64,000 bases of DNA from Anastatus disparis. Its lineage: Eukaryota; Arthropoda; Insecta; Hymenoptera; Eupelmidae. Below, in pieces: positions 47,817 through 61,217 of the stretch. Where the stretch lies: contig JAFFSR010000004.1 in the NCBI GenBank assembly GCA_017163975.1, positions 8,990,001-9,054,000 on the forward strand. Reading direction: 5' to 3'. The notes under the pieces are model-generated. The model had not been told where the DNA came from. It was given only the letters and a program-made list of their open reading frames with translations, and ran no database searches. Each line of letters opens with the position of its first letter. The first letter of the stretch is position 1. A program made the translations under genes and the position numbers.

Positions 47817-50800
47817 CTGTAAAAAACATAATACAAAAGAATAATTTAGTATATAATCTAAATATTAACATTATTTAGATTATTTAAAGTTGCTTATATT
47901 TCATTAAAACTTGTTTATTATAATCATGATGAAAAAAAAAACAAATATATCCTTACATAAAGTTTAGTTGTATACAATGAAACGTTGAAAAGTGAAAGTA
48001 ACGAATTAATATCGTAAGACCCATTTTTTTTTATTTATGCAAACAAAATTCAAATGATATTGTTAACATTCACTTTAAAATATAACAATTACATAATAAT
48101 TTAATAATATTAAAAATGCACGATATTAGAATAATAATTTAAAAAAAAATTTCTTTTTAATTAAATAAATAATCATAGACAGAAATATATATTTATATGT
48201 AAGTTAGTTAATACGAATGTAAGAGCAGCTAGTTTTAGCGTGTAATTATATAAAACTAAAACTTTCTATTTTGAAATAAAAGAAGTGAGAAAAAACCTCG
48301 GTATACGAAAACAAGATTTTATATACACGTATATACTTTGTCATAGCCAAGAAAACAAGCGTTTCTCACAATTAAAATAAAAAGAGCTCTGCCTGCGAAT
48401 GAATATAATAAGTTGTTATAATAATAACAAGAACACTAGGCCAAACAATTATGCTAAGAACGTTATATAACTATTAATTTCATGTACACTTTTTTTTTCT
48501 TTATTCTCGTTGTTAATTCCGTTTTCAAACTATATACAATTACATGGTATTAAAGTATCGTGAACCGTCGTACAAATCATTTTTCAAAATTTACTTGAAA
48601 TTTTGGAAATAATGTTTAAACATTGCCTTATATAATATTCTCGAGGGATAATTATAATGATTTTTTTCTTCTTTTTTCGCGTATCGATCATCATTAAGTA
48701 AATTTATTTTCAAAGACACCAAATTACAAGGTGACCACGAAAAATACCGGAAATTAATCATTGAGCATGCATCGACTATAAAATTTCACGAGCCAAGTTA
48801 TTTAAATGACTTTAGTCTTATTACGGGAGCCATTAATATACCCAAAGATGCGATTGGAAGTTGGAGCATGCGATCATGAAAAATATGCATACAAGTGCAG
48901 TCATTATATTTTGTGATTGTGTGTATACCGCTGTAATGTTCAATTCTTTGAATAAAAAAAAAGGTTAAAAATATTCATGCAAAGGAGTACGACGAATTTG
49001 ATTTATTATTTTATATGCTTTACTGATTCATAGTTGAAGTTAATAATTTAAAACTTTTGTGTAAAATAGTGTAATGATGAAAATTAATCTGTTTTAAAGA
49101 AAGAAAGAAATCTGTTTTAAAAGTATCTAAAGAAAATAATACACTAAATATTTTCTACAACAATGTATGATTTAAAAATATGGATTCATCTAATTTAAAC
49201 GTATTTCAAGAGAAAAAGTAAGTTAATTTATTGAATATAGAGAAAATTTATTTAGAAAATTGCAAAATTTTAAAATGAAATTTAATAATGCTCAATTATA
49301 ATGAATCCAGTAAAAATAATCTAATACGCATAAAAATAATAAATCAAAATCCTACCGAGTCCACTTTCAAAGCTCCTGGCGTGGTACATAAGTTGTGGTC
49401 GTTTATTTGGTGCTGCTACAACATGATGTCCATAAATTTGGGATGAGTGACTATGACCAAGCGGGTAATTTCTATTATCATTGTTTGATGTTACGTACGT
49501 TGATGAGCCATTGTAATGTTGGTGATGGTGATGATGTCTATTTGTTGTATAGCCGTAACCAGCTGGTGGTGCTGATGTTACTGGCATTACCGCTGGATGT
49601 CCTTTGCTCGCTTGACCATTGCTCTTATTGCTAGCCATTTTAACGAAATTTGGTACACGGGCTCGTAATCCGCAATAGTACGGATCGTCTGAAATTTATT
49701 TTGTTTTATTTTTATTTTATTCAACATTTTTAATTTTTACAATTTTTTACCAAATTTAATGAATAGAAAAGTTATTATGTTTTTTAAGAGAAAACTATTG
49801 CGACCTCTTAATAACAAAAAGATTATGTCTATTATGTATCTGAAATAAAATACTTTTTTGCATAAAAATCTTTTTTTTTAATCTTAGTTTCTTTCTTCAA
49901 ATTTTATGTCACAAAAATTTATTTTTATTAAAGTAAATTAAAACTCGAGTATATTATTCATTAATGGACAATAAAATTGATGTTTTTTAAAAATACTTTC
50001 GATATTGGAGAAATTTAAAAATAAAAAAAAATCTTTTTTTTGAAATCTTAATTCGTCAACAAATACTTATTAAACTTATCAACTTTCTAAATTTTTTTTA
50101 GCAAGTCATAACTCTAAAAACACTGAGAGCACTTGACATGATTTCCAGTACATTGTAAAAATGTTTTATTTGTCATTCTCAAGTCTCTTTTTAACTTTTT
50201 TCTATAGCTCATTGTGTTTTGTGATAATCAAAATAAAATCTTTTTTCTTTTCATTTATTATATTTTTCAAAAGTATAGTTTTTTTTTGTTATTAAATAGA
50301 ATAAATAATTAAAAATTTTTTTCTTATGTTCCAACTACAAAAACTTTTGGATCCATAAGAGATCGAGTCAAGTAAAAGCTTTTTTTAATAATTTATCGCT
50401 GTATTTGTGTCACCATTGCTGTACTCATTGGCAACGGAGGTCTTCATGTGTCAATTAGCCGAGAGCGGGATTCGAACTCGGGATCACGAGATTACGAATC
50501 CATCGCTCTACCAAGTGAGCCACTTTAGACCTCAACTATACTATTTAATTTCTTAAATAAAATAAGCTTACCGTATTTCTTATTGTTTTTATCTTTGCTT
50601 TTCTTCTCCACGGGCGCTCTAACGACATTCGTCACGTAATCGTCATCGATGTCATCGTAATCGGGCTAAAATAACAATAAAAAATACAAAATAAATTCGC
50701 AAAATCAATAATAAATTTGAATAATTTTAATAAAACAAAAAAAAAAACAGAGAATCGAGGCAGGCTTTAAAATATTTGAATTCCGTTTATCAGAAAAAAT

Positions 50801-53800
50801 GATAATCTAGTGAATTTAAAGATATACTTTGTGCACTGTTAATTATCGTATATAACAATATTCATGCTTTTAATGAAAATATAATAATAATGTGCAGAAA
50901 AAATAAATTTATATTCATAAGTGCAGAACAAACGAAGAAAAAAACGGAACAAAAAATAAGGTATGTGCAGATAATAAAATAAAAAACGAAATCGGCTGAA
51001 ATGAGCCAAATAATGAACGTACCTTAATGTAAACCTGCCTCGGCATCTTTAAAATACAATACAACAATACAATAAATAATAAAGCTAAATGTACATATTA
51101 TTATTTGATATAAAAAGTTATTATGATATTTTAACTTAAATTAAGCGCATTAATTCAAACGCACACCAACGCATACTCGCAAGCTGTAAAACTTGTATGT
51201 TAAATGTATAGTTAAAACTGGAATCATAATGATTTCTTTTTTTTTTGCGTATAAAGAAAGACAATTTTCCCTAATAAGTGCTTCAAAGATTTGTTAAATT
51301 GTATGTGTCATTACGTTTCGGCGTGAGCGTAATATTTTTTTTTAAGATTATACGAGCTTAATAACTTTATCTCTTTATGTCTATAATATAATAAAATTGT
51401 GTATCCATGTAATAAAAATCTATAACTATTATATTGTAATATTACAAAACTTTATCCATAAACATATTTTAACGAATTCTAGAATTGTTAATTAAACGAT
51501 TTTTCTAAGCTTAACTTGGTAAGATATTCCGTATATAAATTTTAAAATCAAGCATTGCATAAGTCTATTTTGATGTAATTAATTTAGATCTATACTCTCT
51601 TTTCTCACGTGTACAATAACTGATGAATATACATATACGTACGCTTTATCTCTCGATTTCGAAACCCGTATAAATTAACAAGAAAATTTATCAAACGCTT
51701 TTGTGAAAAATAATTTTTCCAGAGATAATCGACACTTTAATTGTTTAATTAGGTTTTGTATTCACGAAATATCAATTAGTTTGATTATATAATTTGACAT
51801 TTAAGTACATAAGAAAGATCAATCATAATTAAAATGAAAAAAAAAGAATTATAGTTATGATACATCTTCATATTGAATGTCTAATTAAAATTTGGTTGTT
51901 TACTGTTTTAAAAAGTTTTTATGAAATAATAACATTAAAAGCATAATGAAGTGTCAAAATATTTCTAACTTGTGAGGAATAGTTAATAGAAGATTATAAT
52001 TTAAAATTGTTAAGCTAGAAAATATATGCAAAGTTATTGAAATTTTAGTAAAGATTCTGTTTAAAATTTTGAATTATTTTCTTCTCTGTTTTGTATATTA
52101 AAATTATATTGAATTAACATTATTTTGATAAATTTTAAATATAAAAATTACTGAAGTTTTTAATCAAGTATCTTTACAGAATAAAATCTAAAGAAGAAGA
52201 AATAATCAAATGCTTTTATTTTGACAATAATATTTCTAAGCTATCAATTAAAAAATAGAAAAAATTCTCACGTTTATAAATTTTAGTTCCACGTTTATTT
52301 TAGCAGCACTGTATTATTTATATTATTCTTATGTTAAAATTTCAACTCACCTTGGGTATGTTGTGACCATAGAGATTTTCTCTTGGTGGTAATTTAGGTG
52401 GTCTCTCGCCTCGTCTATGAGAGCGATGCTGTTGCAGTGGTTCTTGCTTTTGTTGCTGATAAGTAACGTAAATCTGGTCACGGCTGCTGGTCGCTAAACT
52501 GTCATTCGCTCCCGATGACGTTGAAACACCAGCGATGCTATAGGGATCTTCGTCTGGTATTGGGATTCTAGGTCGGTTTTTAATGTCCACGGAACTTTGT
52601 AGCGATAGTACTATTTTTTATGAAAAAAGAAAAAGAAAAGTGAAAAAGACACGAAAAGGTTTAACATTATTATAGAGGTTAAGAGAGAAAAAAAAGATAA
52701 GAAATATAAGTGTACGTATGTACTTTGGTGTCGCAAAAATCTCAGAACACGAATGGCCTGCTTTTTTCTATCTACTTTCTCACGTTTTTCTGAATGTTTG
52801 CGCTTAGAGTTTGATGCTTTGTTTGCTGTGTCTATCGTGATTTTGTATGATTTCAATCCCAATTCAGAAAATTAATATTTATTTGCAAAATCATTTTTTT
52901 TTCTTTTGAGATAAGTAAAGCTATTGTCATTGAATATTTTTCACTTGATATTATATTGCAATTTAATGAAGGTTAAATTCTTACTATGGGGATAATTTTC
53001 AAAACAAAGCATGATATACCAAATTTATTTAATACTTAGAAGTTATTCATTAGAGAGACGTTAAAGTTTATGCTTCAACATCACCTTGAACAGTATTGGT
53101 AACGATTGTTTTTAAATGCTCCGACAAATTAATTTAAAACTTAAAAAATTATCATTGATTGATAAACTTTAATTTCCGTCAATTAAAAATTAATATATTA
53201 AAAAATTTATTTACACAAACATTCATATCTAAAGGCCTATTAGAAAATTGGCCATGTTCTGGGTATAGTTTCTGGTCAACGCATGTTAAAATGACACTTA
53301 TCTAGAAATTCTATTTGTGTTGATAGCAATCATGCCCAGAATATAGTCAACTTTTTACCGCAAAGTGATTAAAATTTTCGACAGTTAATAAAATCAATAA
53401 GACATTTAAATGATGAGATTTACCTGGTGGAAGCTCCGATTTGAGCTTATCAAGGCCAACAACATTAACAATTAATACCCAAATTGGACATTGAAGTAAA
53501 TCAGCTTCGGTGCGTACAAATACTATCGCGCTTAAACATTGCGTCTCTAATCTCCGTCTGTCAGGATATGCTCGCAGCATTTCTCGTGATAAATTCGTTT
53601 GGAATTTGTTCATGTCGAATAACTGAAAATTAAAATCAAATTTTCATTCTACTTGACTAATAGAAAATTTATTAAAAAGATTTTTATTTTTAAGAAAACT
53701 GTGTGTCGTTTACTACATATAAAAGAATTATACGTGGAAAGTTTTAATATATCTTTTTTTCAAATTTATTCATAAACCACAAAATAATAAAATTCAAATA

Positions 53801-56800
53801 ATCAAACGCAAAACCTGATGCATTAAAGTTCATTTAGTCTGTAATAACGTTTTCTATTATAATTATATTTTTAAAATAAAACTTTAAAAGTCAAGATATA
53901 ATATATTTCTATGATTTTCTAAATTTTTTTTAAAACCTTACAGTAGATTCTTTATCCGCTTTCACATACGCGTAATAAAAAGACAAATTGAAAAGTGAAA
54001 TGTAATTTCTTAAGAATAAGAAGTTTATGAACTACTATTTATACTAGTATTTACAATAATTGAGAAATTTAAAAAAATAATATTTTTAAAATAAAATATT
54101 AATAAAATTGTACCTCTGAATTCTCGCAACATAAAAAAATATTTTCTCCACATTAAAATTATATCTACTAAAAGCAAACTTAATCTTAAGAAAAAAAAAG
54201 ATTTAATAAAAGAATTTTGAATATACCTTTCCGGGTTTTTCAAACTCGAGGGCACCCTGTGAATTGCGTATTATTTCAGGACCAATTGCATTATCCTCTT
54301 GATTGGTCGTCTTAACGTATACATTGCTCCTGCACAGCCTTTTTATCAATATATTTCCTTGCGGGTCCATTTTTATTTTTACACCTTGACTAATGTGTCG
54401 CTTAGCCTCTTGAGTTTTATTATCGCGCATTGGATTATCGAAGCCGCATAATCCTATCCTGTAATTTTTCATTTGAATAATTATTTAGTTAACTTTTATT
54501 AATGCTTAGCTAATTTTAATGAAAAATAAAATTAGCTAGTAATTAGCTAATTTTAATGAAAAAATAAAATTAGCTAATAATTAGCTAATTTTCATTTGAT
54601 TATTTATAAGTTTGTATTGTCATGATTTTTGTGACTGATTGATGATTGATAGATAATTTGTGAGTAGATTTATTTAAAATTGAAAATTTTATTTCAATAA
54701 AGTAACTTTTGATGTTCAATGAGTACACGAAATATCACTTTCGTTCTTAAATTATTAATTTATTTACTGTCAACATCTGATAAATAATTTGTAATTAAAT
54801 ATCCCAAAGTGTAAATTGAAAAAATACACGCTATGCAGCAAATATTACAATTTGAATCACTTAAAAATATTAAAGTTTTGCTTGTTAAATTTTTTTTATG
54901 CTCAATCACAAGATAAATTCCAAGACATTTATTTTAAATTAGCTTAAGGGTATATATACATACACAAGAATACACTTGACCATCGAAAAAAAAGTGAAAA
55001 CGAAGATGTGTCGGTCAAAATAAAAGAAAAGAAGAAAAAAAGGAAGATATTCAAGTAAAAGTGTCACTCAAACTTCATCTTTGAAATTAACTTTCGCGTT
55101 TATAGTCGCATGCAAATCAATTTCATTGGGTATCAATCATTAAATCCTTCCCCCGGTCACAAAAATGTCGTATCACGTAATCTTCGTAAGCGCGTATCAT
55201 TTTAAAGCTTGTGTTACAAGAAAGTCGTTTGATTTTAAGAATATTTTTATATTTTTTTCGTGTAACGTTTGACATTTGACTTTTTCTTTTGAAAAGCTAA
55301 TTATGTTTTGTGTAATAAATTTTGTGAATTTTCGCGTTTATGATTGATGTATTGAGATAATAGTTGAGTTACATTTCGTTTACGTTTAAATTTTAATTTT
55401 TAAAATTTAGAAATACTTTTTATAATAAAATAGCTTTATAAAAGGTAAAATATTGTATACGCTTGCTATATTAAATTTTGAATTTCTCATTTCGCTTTTA
55501 AATATGACGTTTATAGAATTATTTTGAAATTCATATGAAAAATAATGTGGTTATAAATGCATTTACAAGAAACGGTATTATTCTTCGTTTAAATAAACAA
55601 TTATTTTTTTTTTGTGTTCATCCAAAAAATTATTTTCCATGAAAAAATGTTTTTTTTTTTATTTTTTTTCTTAACTTTACTATTTGATACAGAATAAAGA
55701 ATTATCTATCTATCCATCTATTTAGTTAACAGATCACTTAAATTTAAAAATTTACAAATATTGATATTATATAATGATTTTTTAAAATCTGTATTCTAAA
55801 AAAACTAATTTCATATGAATTTTTTATTTTGATTGAGAATTATTATTTCTAATTAACAAACAGTAAAAAAATTTGAATGCTACAATTTATCTTAGTTAAT
55901 AACAAATAAAAATTTAAAAATGTAAAAACAAAACAAAATTTGAAATAATTATCTTTTAATCGACATAAATTAATAATTAATCCAACCTTTTAGTTTAATG
56001 AATTACATTAATTTACATTTCATGAAAATTTAAATCATTAAAATAACATCATAAAATCATTTTCTCAATTTGCCCGAAGAAAACTTCCTACATATACTCC
56101 ACACCCAACAACATAATTTCCCTGCACCACCTTTTTTCCTGAAAAAATAAAAAAAAAATTTCGATTTCACTAATGATTAAAAAAAGAAAGAAAGAAGAGA
56201 AAAAGCATCATTTATGCATTGAAATATCCCCGTACACTATATACCATGTCCTACAAACTTGGTGAATCGGGACGTGACCATTGCTATATCTTCGTGTATA
56301 ATAATCTTATACGAATAATTATAGAAATCGGGACATTCATGGCTGTACGCTATGCATTCATGTGTGTGCGAAGAGAAAAATTTTATAACAATATATATAG
56401 GTATATGGTGTACTACATTTTCATAAGCTTAGCTTATATTTGAAAGGATGAAATGGAGAAAGAAAAAGACTTTCGACTATTCGAAACGCGTGATGAAAAT
56501 TTTCTTATGAACAGGCTGCTATTTTGTTGTTACTATGGTATTAGGTATTTTCATGATGTAAAAGGTATCGAGACTTCTCTCGGGCAATACTCACTTATTT
56601 CAATGAAACTTTTTTTTTCCTTTTCTTTATTTTTTCTTTTTTTTTTTAGTTGAGATGGATTTAACGATGATGACATGGTTTTGATTTTGAGGAAGTAAGG
56701 AAGTTGAATTGGATAATTAACCGATGATTGAAAGAAATATCTTGTTACTACGTTGTTATTGTTTGGGGTTGATTATATGAAAACAATTTCTTTTTTAGGA

Positions 56801-59800
56801 TTAAGGATATTGAAAATTTATTTCCGTTTGATTTTCATTTTGCTTGACCGAAACTATAGAGAATTTTTTATTGAATAAAAACAAATTTACACAAATATTA
56901 TAAAAAATTGAATACTTTATTCGAAATCTAAATTTTTTATTTTTACTAAAATTATTCTATTATTTTCCACACTTATAGTTTTATTTCCTAGAAAATATGC
57001 AATGAGTTGATAAATTAATAAATCAAATCTTTTCAGAAATTTTAATTTTTGAACTACAGGACATAACTTTAATATCTATATAATAACATTAATTTATAAA
57101 TTCAATTTTGTCTAAACAATAGTCTTTTTTCTCAAAAACTTAAATATACTTTTCTCATTTTTAATAAGACTTGTTCATTTAATTATAATGAAGATGATCA
57201 TAACATTTATCAAAAAACTTTCTATTTAATCATAATAATAATATAAAAATAATTGTTTCAAAATGAGAATTTTTAAAAAATGATTGCCAAAATTCGTTTC
57301 CACGTAATCTTAAATTAAGTCAATGGACCTTTCTATTTTTGAAGATGAAATTCACACGAAAAAAAACAAAATAATAGTTATTTATGTAATATACTTATAA
57401 TGTTAATGAAAGGTTAATTATATTCTTTATTAGATTTTTTGCTTTCTAAAAAGAAATTCGACTTTTTTTTAAATTGTTAAAATAATGTAATTTTAGAAAT
57501 CGTATTAAGAAAAGAATAAGTTGATAAAGAGAGTGGTTTTTTACATTCTCATTTATTTTAATTTTCATTTTGTAAAAAAACAATGAGAAAGGTTTTTTTT
57601 AGTCCATTAAATTCTTCGAGATTTTACATTTGTTTGCTTTCAATAAAATTACCTTAAAGAAGCTTTTTACTTAAATAATACATCCTATAATTACGTAAAA
57701 GAAAGTTTTCCCAAATAGAAAATGATTTTTGGAATTTGTTTTTTTAAATGTTTATATTGTCATTTTAAATAAATTATTTTGTTAAATTCTTTTTTATTTA
57801 ATGGATATAATGGAAGCATGATATTCACAAATGAATTTGAGTTTTTCAAACCATGGATGGCACAAATAATTTTTCACCTTTAAAATATTATTAAAATTTT
57901 AGTTTATCAATTCAAAATTAGGCACTACGTATTCCAAAATTTTAACAAAAGAAATAAAATTTTATTCCGATTTGAAAAGATTTAAAGAATTAAAAACTGA
58001 GCACTGCAATTTTCCAATTTACTAATAATCTTCCAAATTTTCAAAATTTTTCTTACAAAATTAATGTATTCTTTAAAATTCTTCAAATTTTGGTACCACC
58101 CATTTTTTCTCAATACTTCACTAGATGTATATATAGAAAGTTGATAATAACAACGTTGAAATAGTCCCCGCAGGTCATAATACACTCGTAAGAGTGAAAA
58201 AAAGTAGCGAGAGAGTGGTAAAGTCCTTAACCTCGTGCACCTTTTTATTTTTTTTTTTCTTTCATCAACCAAACGCCTTTCACACCTCCGAGGTAACGGC
58301 CGTGACGTTTTCATTTTCATCGATACTTTGAGGACACTTAAATATTAATAAAAAATTGCGGTTTTGATTCTACCTAGATTAAGTGAAATGTATCGTTAAG
58401 TAAATGATGAACTTGTTTAATTACTTTGGACATTTTACCTTTCTTTGATATTATTTTAAACTGGTTCGAAGTTATTATTGTAACATAAAAAATTTTACTA
58501 TGTCAAAGTTTTTCAATAAGAGTCATTCAAAGTTCATAATAATTATTTTACAAGAATTCTAAATTAAAGAATTTGTATTTTAAATTACGGCATCGAATAC
58601 ACTTAGAGAATTTTTCTATAACATTTACAATGAAATTATTTTATGAAAATTATAACAGAGTTTCTAGTTAATTATTATAATGAAATCTCAGAAAATTTAC
58701 GGAGAACTGTAAAAATTACGGCCGTTACGGTAAGAATTATTAGGCAAACTTTAAATTTTGACCATGTGTTCAATAATATTTTAAGAATAATAACAACTAA
58801 AAAATGTAGGATATTCTTCGATTTTAGTGACGGTTGCCGTAACTTTTAAAGAAAAATTCTCTACGGGTAATAATATTGAATTATAAATTTTCGATTCTTG
58901 TATTCATGACTTTTTTTTCAGTTTATCACTCCAATCACATAAACTAAATATTTAATACGTTCGCCTCATAATAAACCATCTAAACATTTAAAATATCAAA
59001 GAAAGTCCGTATATTGCGTAAAAGGATTAACGTTTTCTATTTCCAATATTTTATTACATTCCATTCCAGTGGATCGTATATTGATTAGAAAGGTCGACTT
59101 CCTTTTTTAAAAAAAGACTCTCATAATAATATATAAAGGCTTCCAACATACGGTTAACGTCTTCCTATTTTATATTAGAAGAAAGATGTAATTAAATTGC
59201 TTTTTAAATTCTTGTATGTATAGCGTTATACAGAAGAAAGTAAAAAGAAGAAGAGGGAAAAATAATGTATTTTATGTGAGAAGAGACTAAAAGTGAAAGA
59301 TGCGATGAGTTATATTAATTTTATTCCAAAAACGGTAAAAGTTTGTATATAAACGTGAGTATATTAAAGAAAAAAAGAAAAGAATTTCTTTTTCGAAATT
59401 TTTATTTGAATTTTTTTAAATCCTCCCATTAACATAAGAAACAAATTGGTGATTTACGTTTTGGGAGTTTTATCGTTTTCATTATGTTTAAATGTATTCT
59501 TTATTTTTTAAATTCGTAACAATAAAAAATGTCTAATTTTTTATATTATTTCATTATAATTAATTATTTATTATTTTTAAAACAAATTCAATTGTAAAAA
59601 CGACACTTTCTTCAACAAAGCAAAATTAAGTTTTTTTTAAATTTATATAACCTAATTTTTTTGTTTTTACGTATAGAACAATACGTGTAACCTTTTTATT
59701 AACATTCACAACAGAAAACAAATTTATAAAACCCGATAACTTTCACATTGACTTTTCTACTGTAAAATTTTGACTTACTTATTCCAAAACTTATCTTTAT

Positions 59801-61217
59801 TAAAAATCCTTAAAAAAAAAAAATAAGTCCATATAAGACTAGCATATTGAACGCCCTCGGGAAGTCACGATTCTTATGCGTTTTTAACGCCTCCGTTCGT
59901 ATCTAAATTTTCTTATTTTATTTTCTGATTTACTTGGTCATTTAATATATACCATCCTATAATGCACGCAAATATTCTATAAGGAAGTCGATATATAATA
60001 TCGATTTTAAGGAGAAATCGAAAGTGCCCTATTATGTACATGCAACTAGAAGATTGAAAAAAAAAGCTTAATTCAAAACCGTGAAAATTCACTTCTATTC
60101 TGATTCGCTCGAATTGTGATAGGCTCCATTAACCGATTTGTTATGGAAGGCTATACATAATGTACAGATTTATTATTATCTGCTTTTTTCTATTCATTAA
60201 AATATTATATTTGTGCTTATGTAAGGAGTAGAAAATTTTTCTACTGGCGATTCTTAATTATACAAGGTGTTTCGAATCATAATGTTTGTTTTGGACGAGA
60301 ATTCTGTGTTTTGCTTTTTATTAAAGGTTCAATACGTATTATGAAAATACGAATGAATTTGCGAAGTAATGGAGTGCGAATTGTAAGCGATGATAGGATT
60401 TACAATGAGTTGAAAGTTTATCTTTGAATTTTGTTGTATGATTTATTGAATTTCAGGTTGTTATTGAGTGCCGGTTCTGTTATTTAATTCTTGAAATTAA
60501 TTTTCATGTTAAAGAAAATTTTTTAATTGAAATTATTTTTCTTTTGTGCATTGATTGATTATTATTATAATTTGAGATTTTAAAAAATTGCTTAGATCAA
60601 TTTTAAACTTTACTTTTTTCATACAAGTACTTTGAAAAATTCTCTTTCACAGATATTAATATTTAAACAGCTTTCATAATAAATTTTCTCGTTATGATAA
60701 TTTAATTAAATCAATCAAATTATGTATTTACATTATCAAATTATTTACTTAATGAGTATACAAAGAAATGATAAGTGTAAAATAAAAATAAACTTGAATG
60801 AAAAAAAGTTGAATACGAATGAATACATAAAATGATTAAATCATAAAATTCAATGCTTAATTGATTTCATTCAGTTAATCAAAATAAAAAAAACACTAAA
60901 ATTACAGTTTAATTATTATGAAGATCAAAATAGAAATTGTTTTACAATTAGTACTAAGTAAAAATTTTTCATCAATCATTCTTAGAAAATAAATTTTTAT
61001 TATTTGAAAAAAAAGATCAAACGTAAAGAAAAAAAGTACAAATGAAAAAATTAAATTACCTAAAACCATCGAATCCATCGTTAGAGTCATTAACTGTGAG
61101 TACAGGCGCTCTCGCGTACGCCTTGGCAACGCGTCGATTCCTTTCGAATACAATGACCTTTGCCCAAATCTCGTCGTCGATCTGGTTCCATTTGTCCAGT
61201 ACTTCTTGTATGTGATC
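47701..61217 (-). CDS. exp: Atypical MH2 (SMAD-like) domain protein, probable expansion orthologue, 5' end missing
   Basis: Eight exons on the minus strand: 61217-61060, 54458-54227, 53622-53424, 52610-52351, 51046-51023, 50665-50572, 49688-49356, 47816-47701; 1416 nt, 471 residues visible. The first four hold an MH2-like fold: WAKVIVFERNRRVAKAYARA, RIGLCGFDNPMRD, AKRHISQGVKI, CRSNVYVK, then LFDMNKFQ, CLSAIVFVR and CPIWVLIVNVVGLDKL. The downstream half is a low-complexity tail with Pro/Arg-rich PKLPPRENLYG, acidic PDYDDIDDDY and His-rich stretches, ending FIGEWD. Lacking an MH1 domain, it fits Drosophila Expansion, an MH2 protein that controls tracheal tube size through receptor tyrosine kinase signalling; that role is taken from memory of the family. 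Upstream exons must lie beyond 61217. Convergent with STT3A. Confidence 0.75.
49356..49688 (-). CDS. exp: expansion-like exon 7
   Basis: DPYYCGLRARVPNFVKMAS, a Gly/Tyr stretch, then a His-rich run (HHHHHQHY) and QLMYHARSFESGL. Acceptor TTTCAG, donor GTAGGA, phase 1. Confidence 0.85.
50394..50534 (-). mobile_element. tRNA-derived SINE, copy 9 (internally shortened)
   Basis: Has the tRNA head (CGAGAGCGGGATTCGAACTC on the plus strand) and part of the 3' body. The AACAAAGCACATG block is deleted. It lies in expansion intron 6, in sense. Confidence 0.85.
50572..50665 (-). CDS. exp: expansion-like exon 6
   Basis: Acidic PDYDDIDDDYVTNVVRAP then a Lys-rich KKSKDKNKKY. Acceptor TTATTTTAG, donor GTAAGC, phase 1. 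A SINE lies 37 bp beyond the donor. Confidence 0.85.
51023..51046 (-). CDS. exp: expansion-like 24-nt microexon
   Basis: MPRQVYIK between a TTTTAAAG acceptor and a GTACGT donor, phase 0 on both sides, so it can be included or skipped without changing frame. It is accepted because of good splice sites and basic/aromatic content; skipping is equally compatible with the frame. Confidence 0.6.
52351..52610 (-). CDS. exp: expansion-like exon 4
   Basis: Linker with Ser/Gln-rich sequence and a Pro/Arg-rich end (RRGERPPKLPPREN), which could bind an SH3 domain. Donor GTGAGT, phase 0. Confidence 0.85.
53235..53360. mobile_element. Foldback MITE, relative of the 9581 element
   Basis: Contains TTAGAAAATTGGCCATGTTCTGGG near the left and an inverted diverged version at the right, plus TTTCTGGTCAACG and GTTAAAATGACA shared with the element at 9581-9742. 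In expansion intron 3. Boundaries approximate. Confidence 0.55.
53424..53622 (-). CDS. exp: expansion-like exon 3
   Basis: End of the MH2-like domain: LFDMNKFQTNLSREM, CLSAIVFVRTEADL, CPIWVLIVNVV, KSELPP. Acceptor TTTTCAG, donor GTAAAT, phase 1. Confidence 0.88.
54227..54458 (-). CDS. exp: expansion-like exon 2
   Basis: IGLCGFDNPMRDNKTQEAKR, the MH2 core aligning with the SMAD LGLLSNVNR / RRHIGKGV region; ends EFEKPGK in phase 0. The preceding intron is 6.6 kb. Confidence 0.88.
54506..54595. repeat. Tandem repeat, 37-38 bp unit, about 2.4 copies
   Basis: Units start at 54506, 54543 and 54581 and differ by about one indel and one base. Each unit begins TTAGCTAATTTTA and ends with its near-complement TAAAATTAGCTA, so the array can also fold into hairpins. 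It lies just inside the intron, about 50 bp upstream of exon 2. Confidence 0.8.
58600..58867. mobile_element. MITE with TA duplication and 18-bp terminal repeats
   Basis: 268 bp flanked by TA (58598-58599, 58868-58869). The inverted termini share TAGAGAATTTTTCT and match at 16 of 18 positions, with weaker pairing further in (TTAC). Non-coding. TA flanks suggest a Tc1/mariner-type origin. Confidence 0.7.
61060..61217 (-). CDS. exp: expansion-like exon 1 (of those visible)
   Basis: DHIQEVLDKWNQIDDEIW then the start of the MH2-like domain to DGFDGF. Acceptor TTGTTTAG, donor GTAATT; leaves in phase 2. Confidence 0.85.

Larger units (their letters stand above)
54459..61059 (-). other. 6.6-kb intron of the expansion-like gene
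   Basis: AT-rich, no coding exon recognised. It contains a tandem repeat (54506-54595) and a MITE (58600-58867). A GC-richer patch at 58150-58320 could be an alternative promoter or non-coding exon. Confidence 0.5.

Noticed and set aside
49395..49634. 79-codon plus-strand frame
   Set aside because: It is antisense to expansion exon 7 and has no similarity of its own.
57982..58320. Minus-strand 112-codon frame with a GC-richer start
   Set aside because: Arg/Lys-rich without similarity. Kept only as a possible alternative promoter or exon region.
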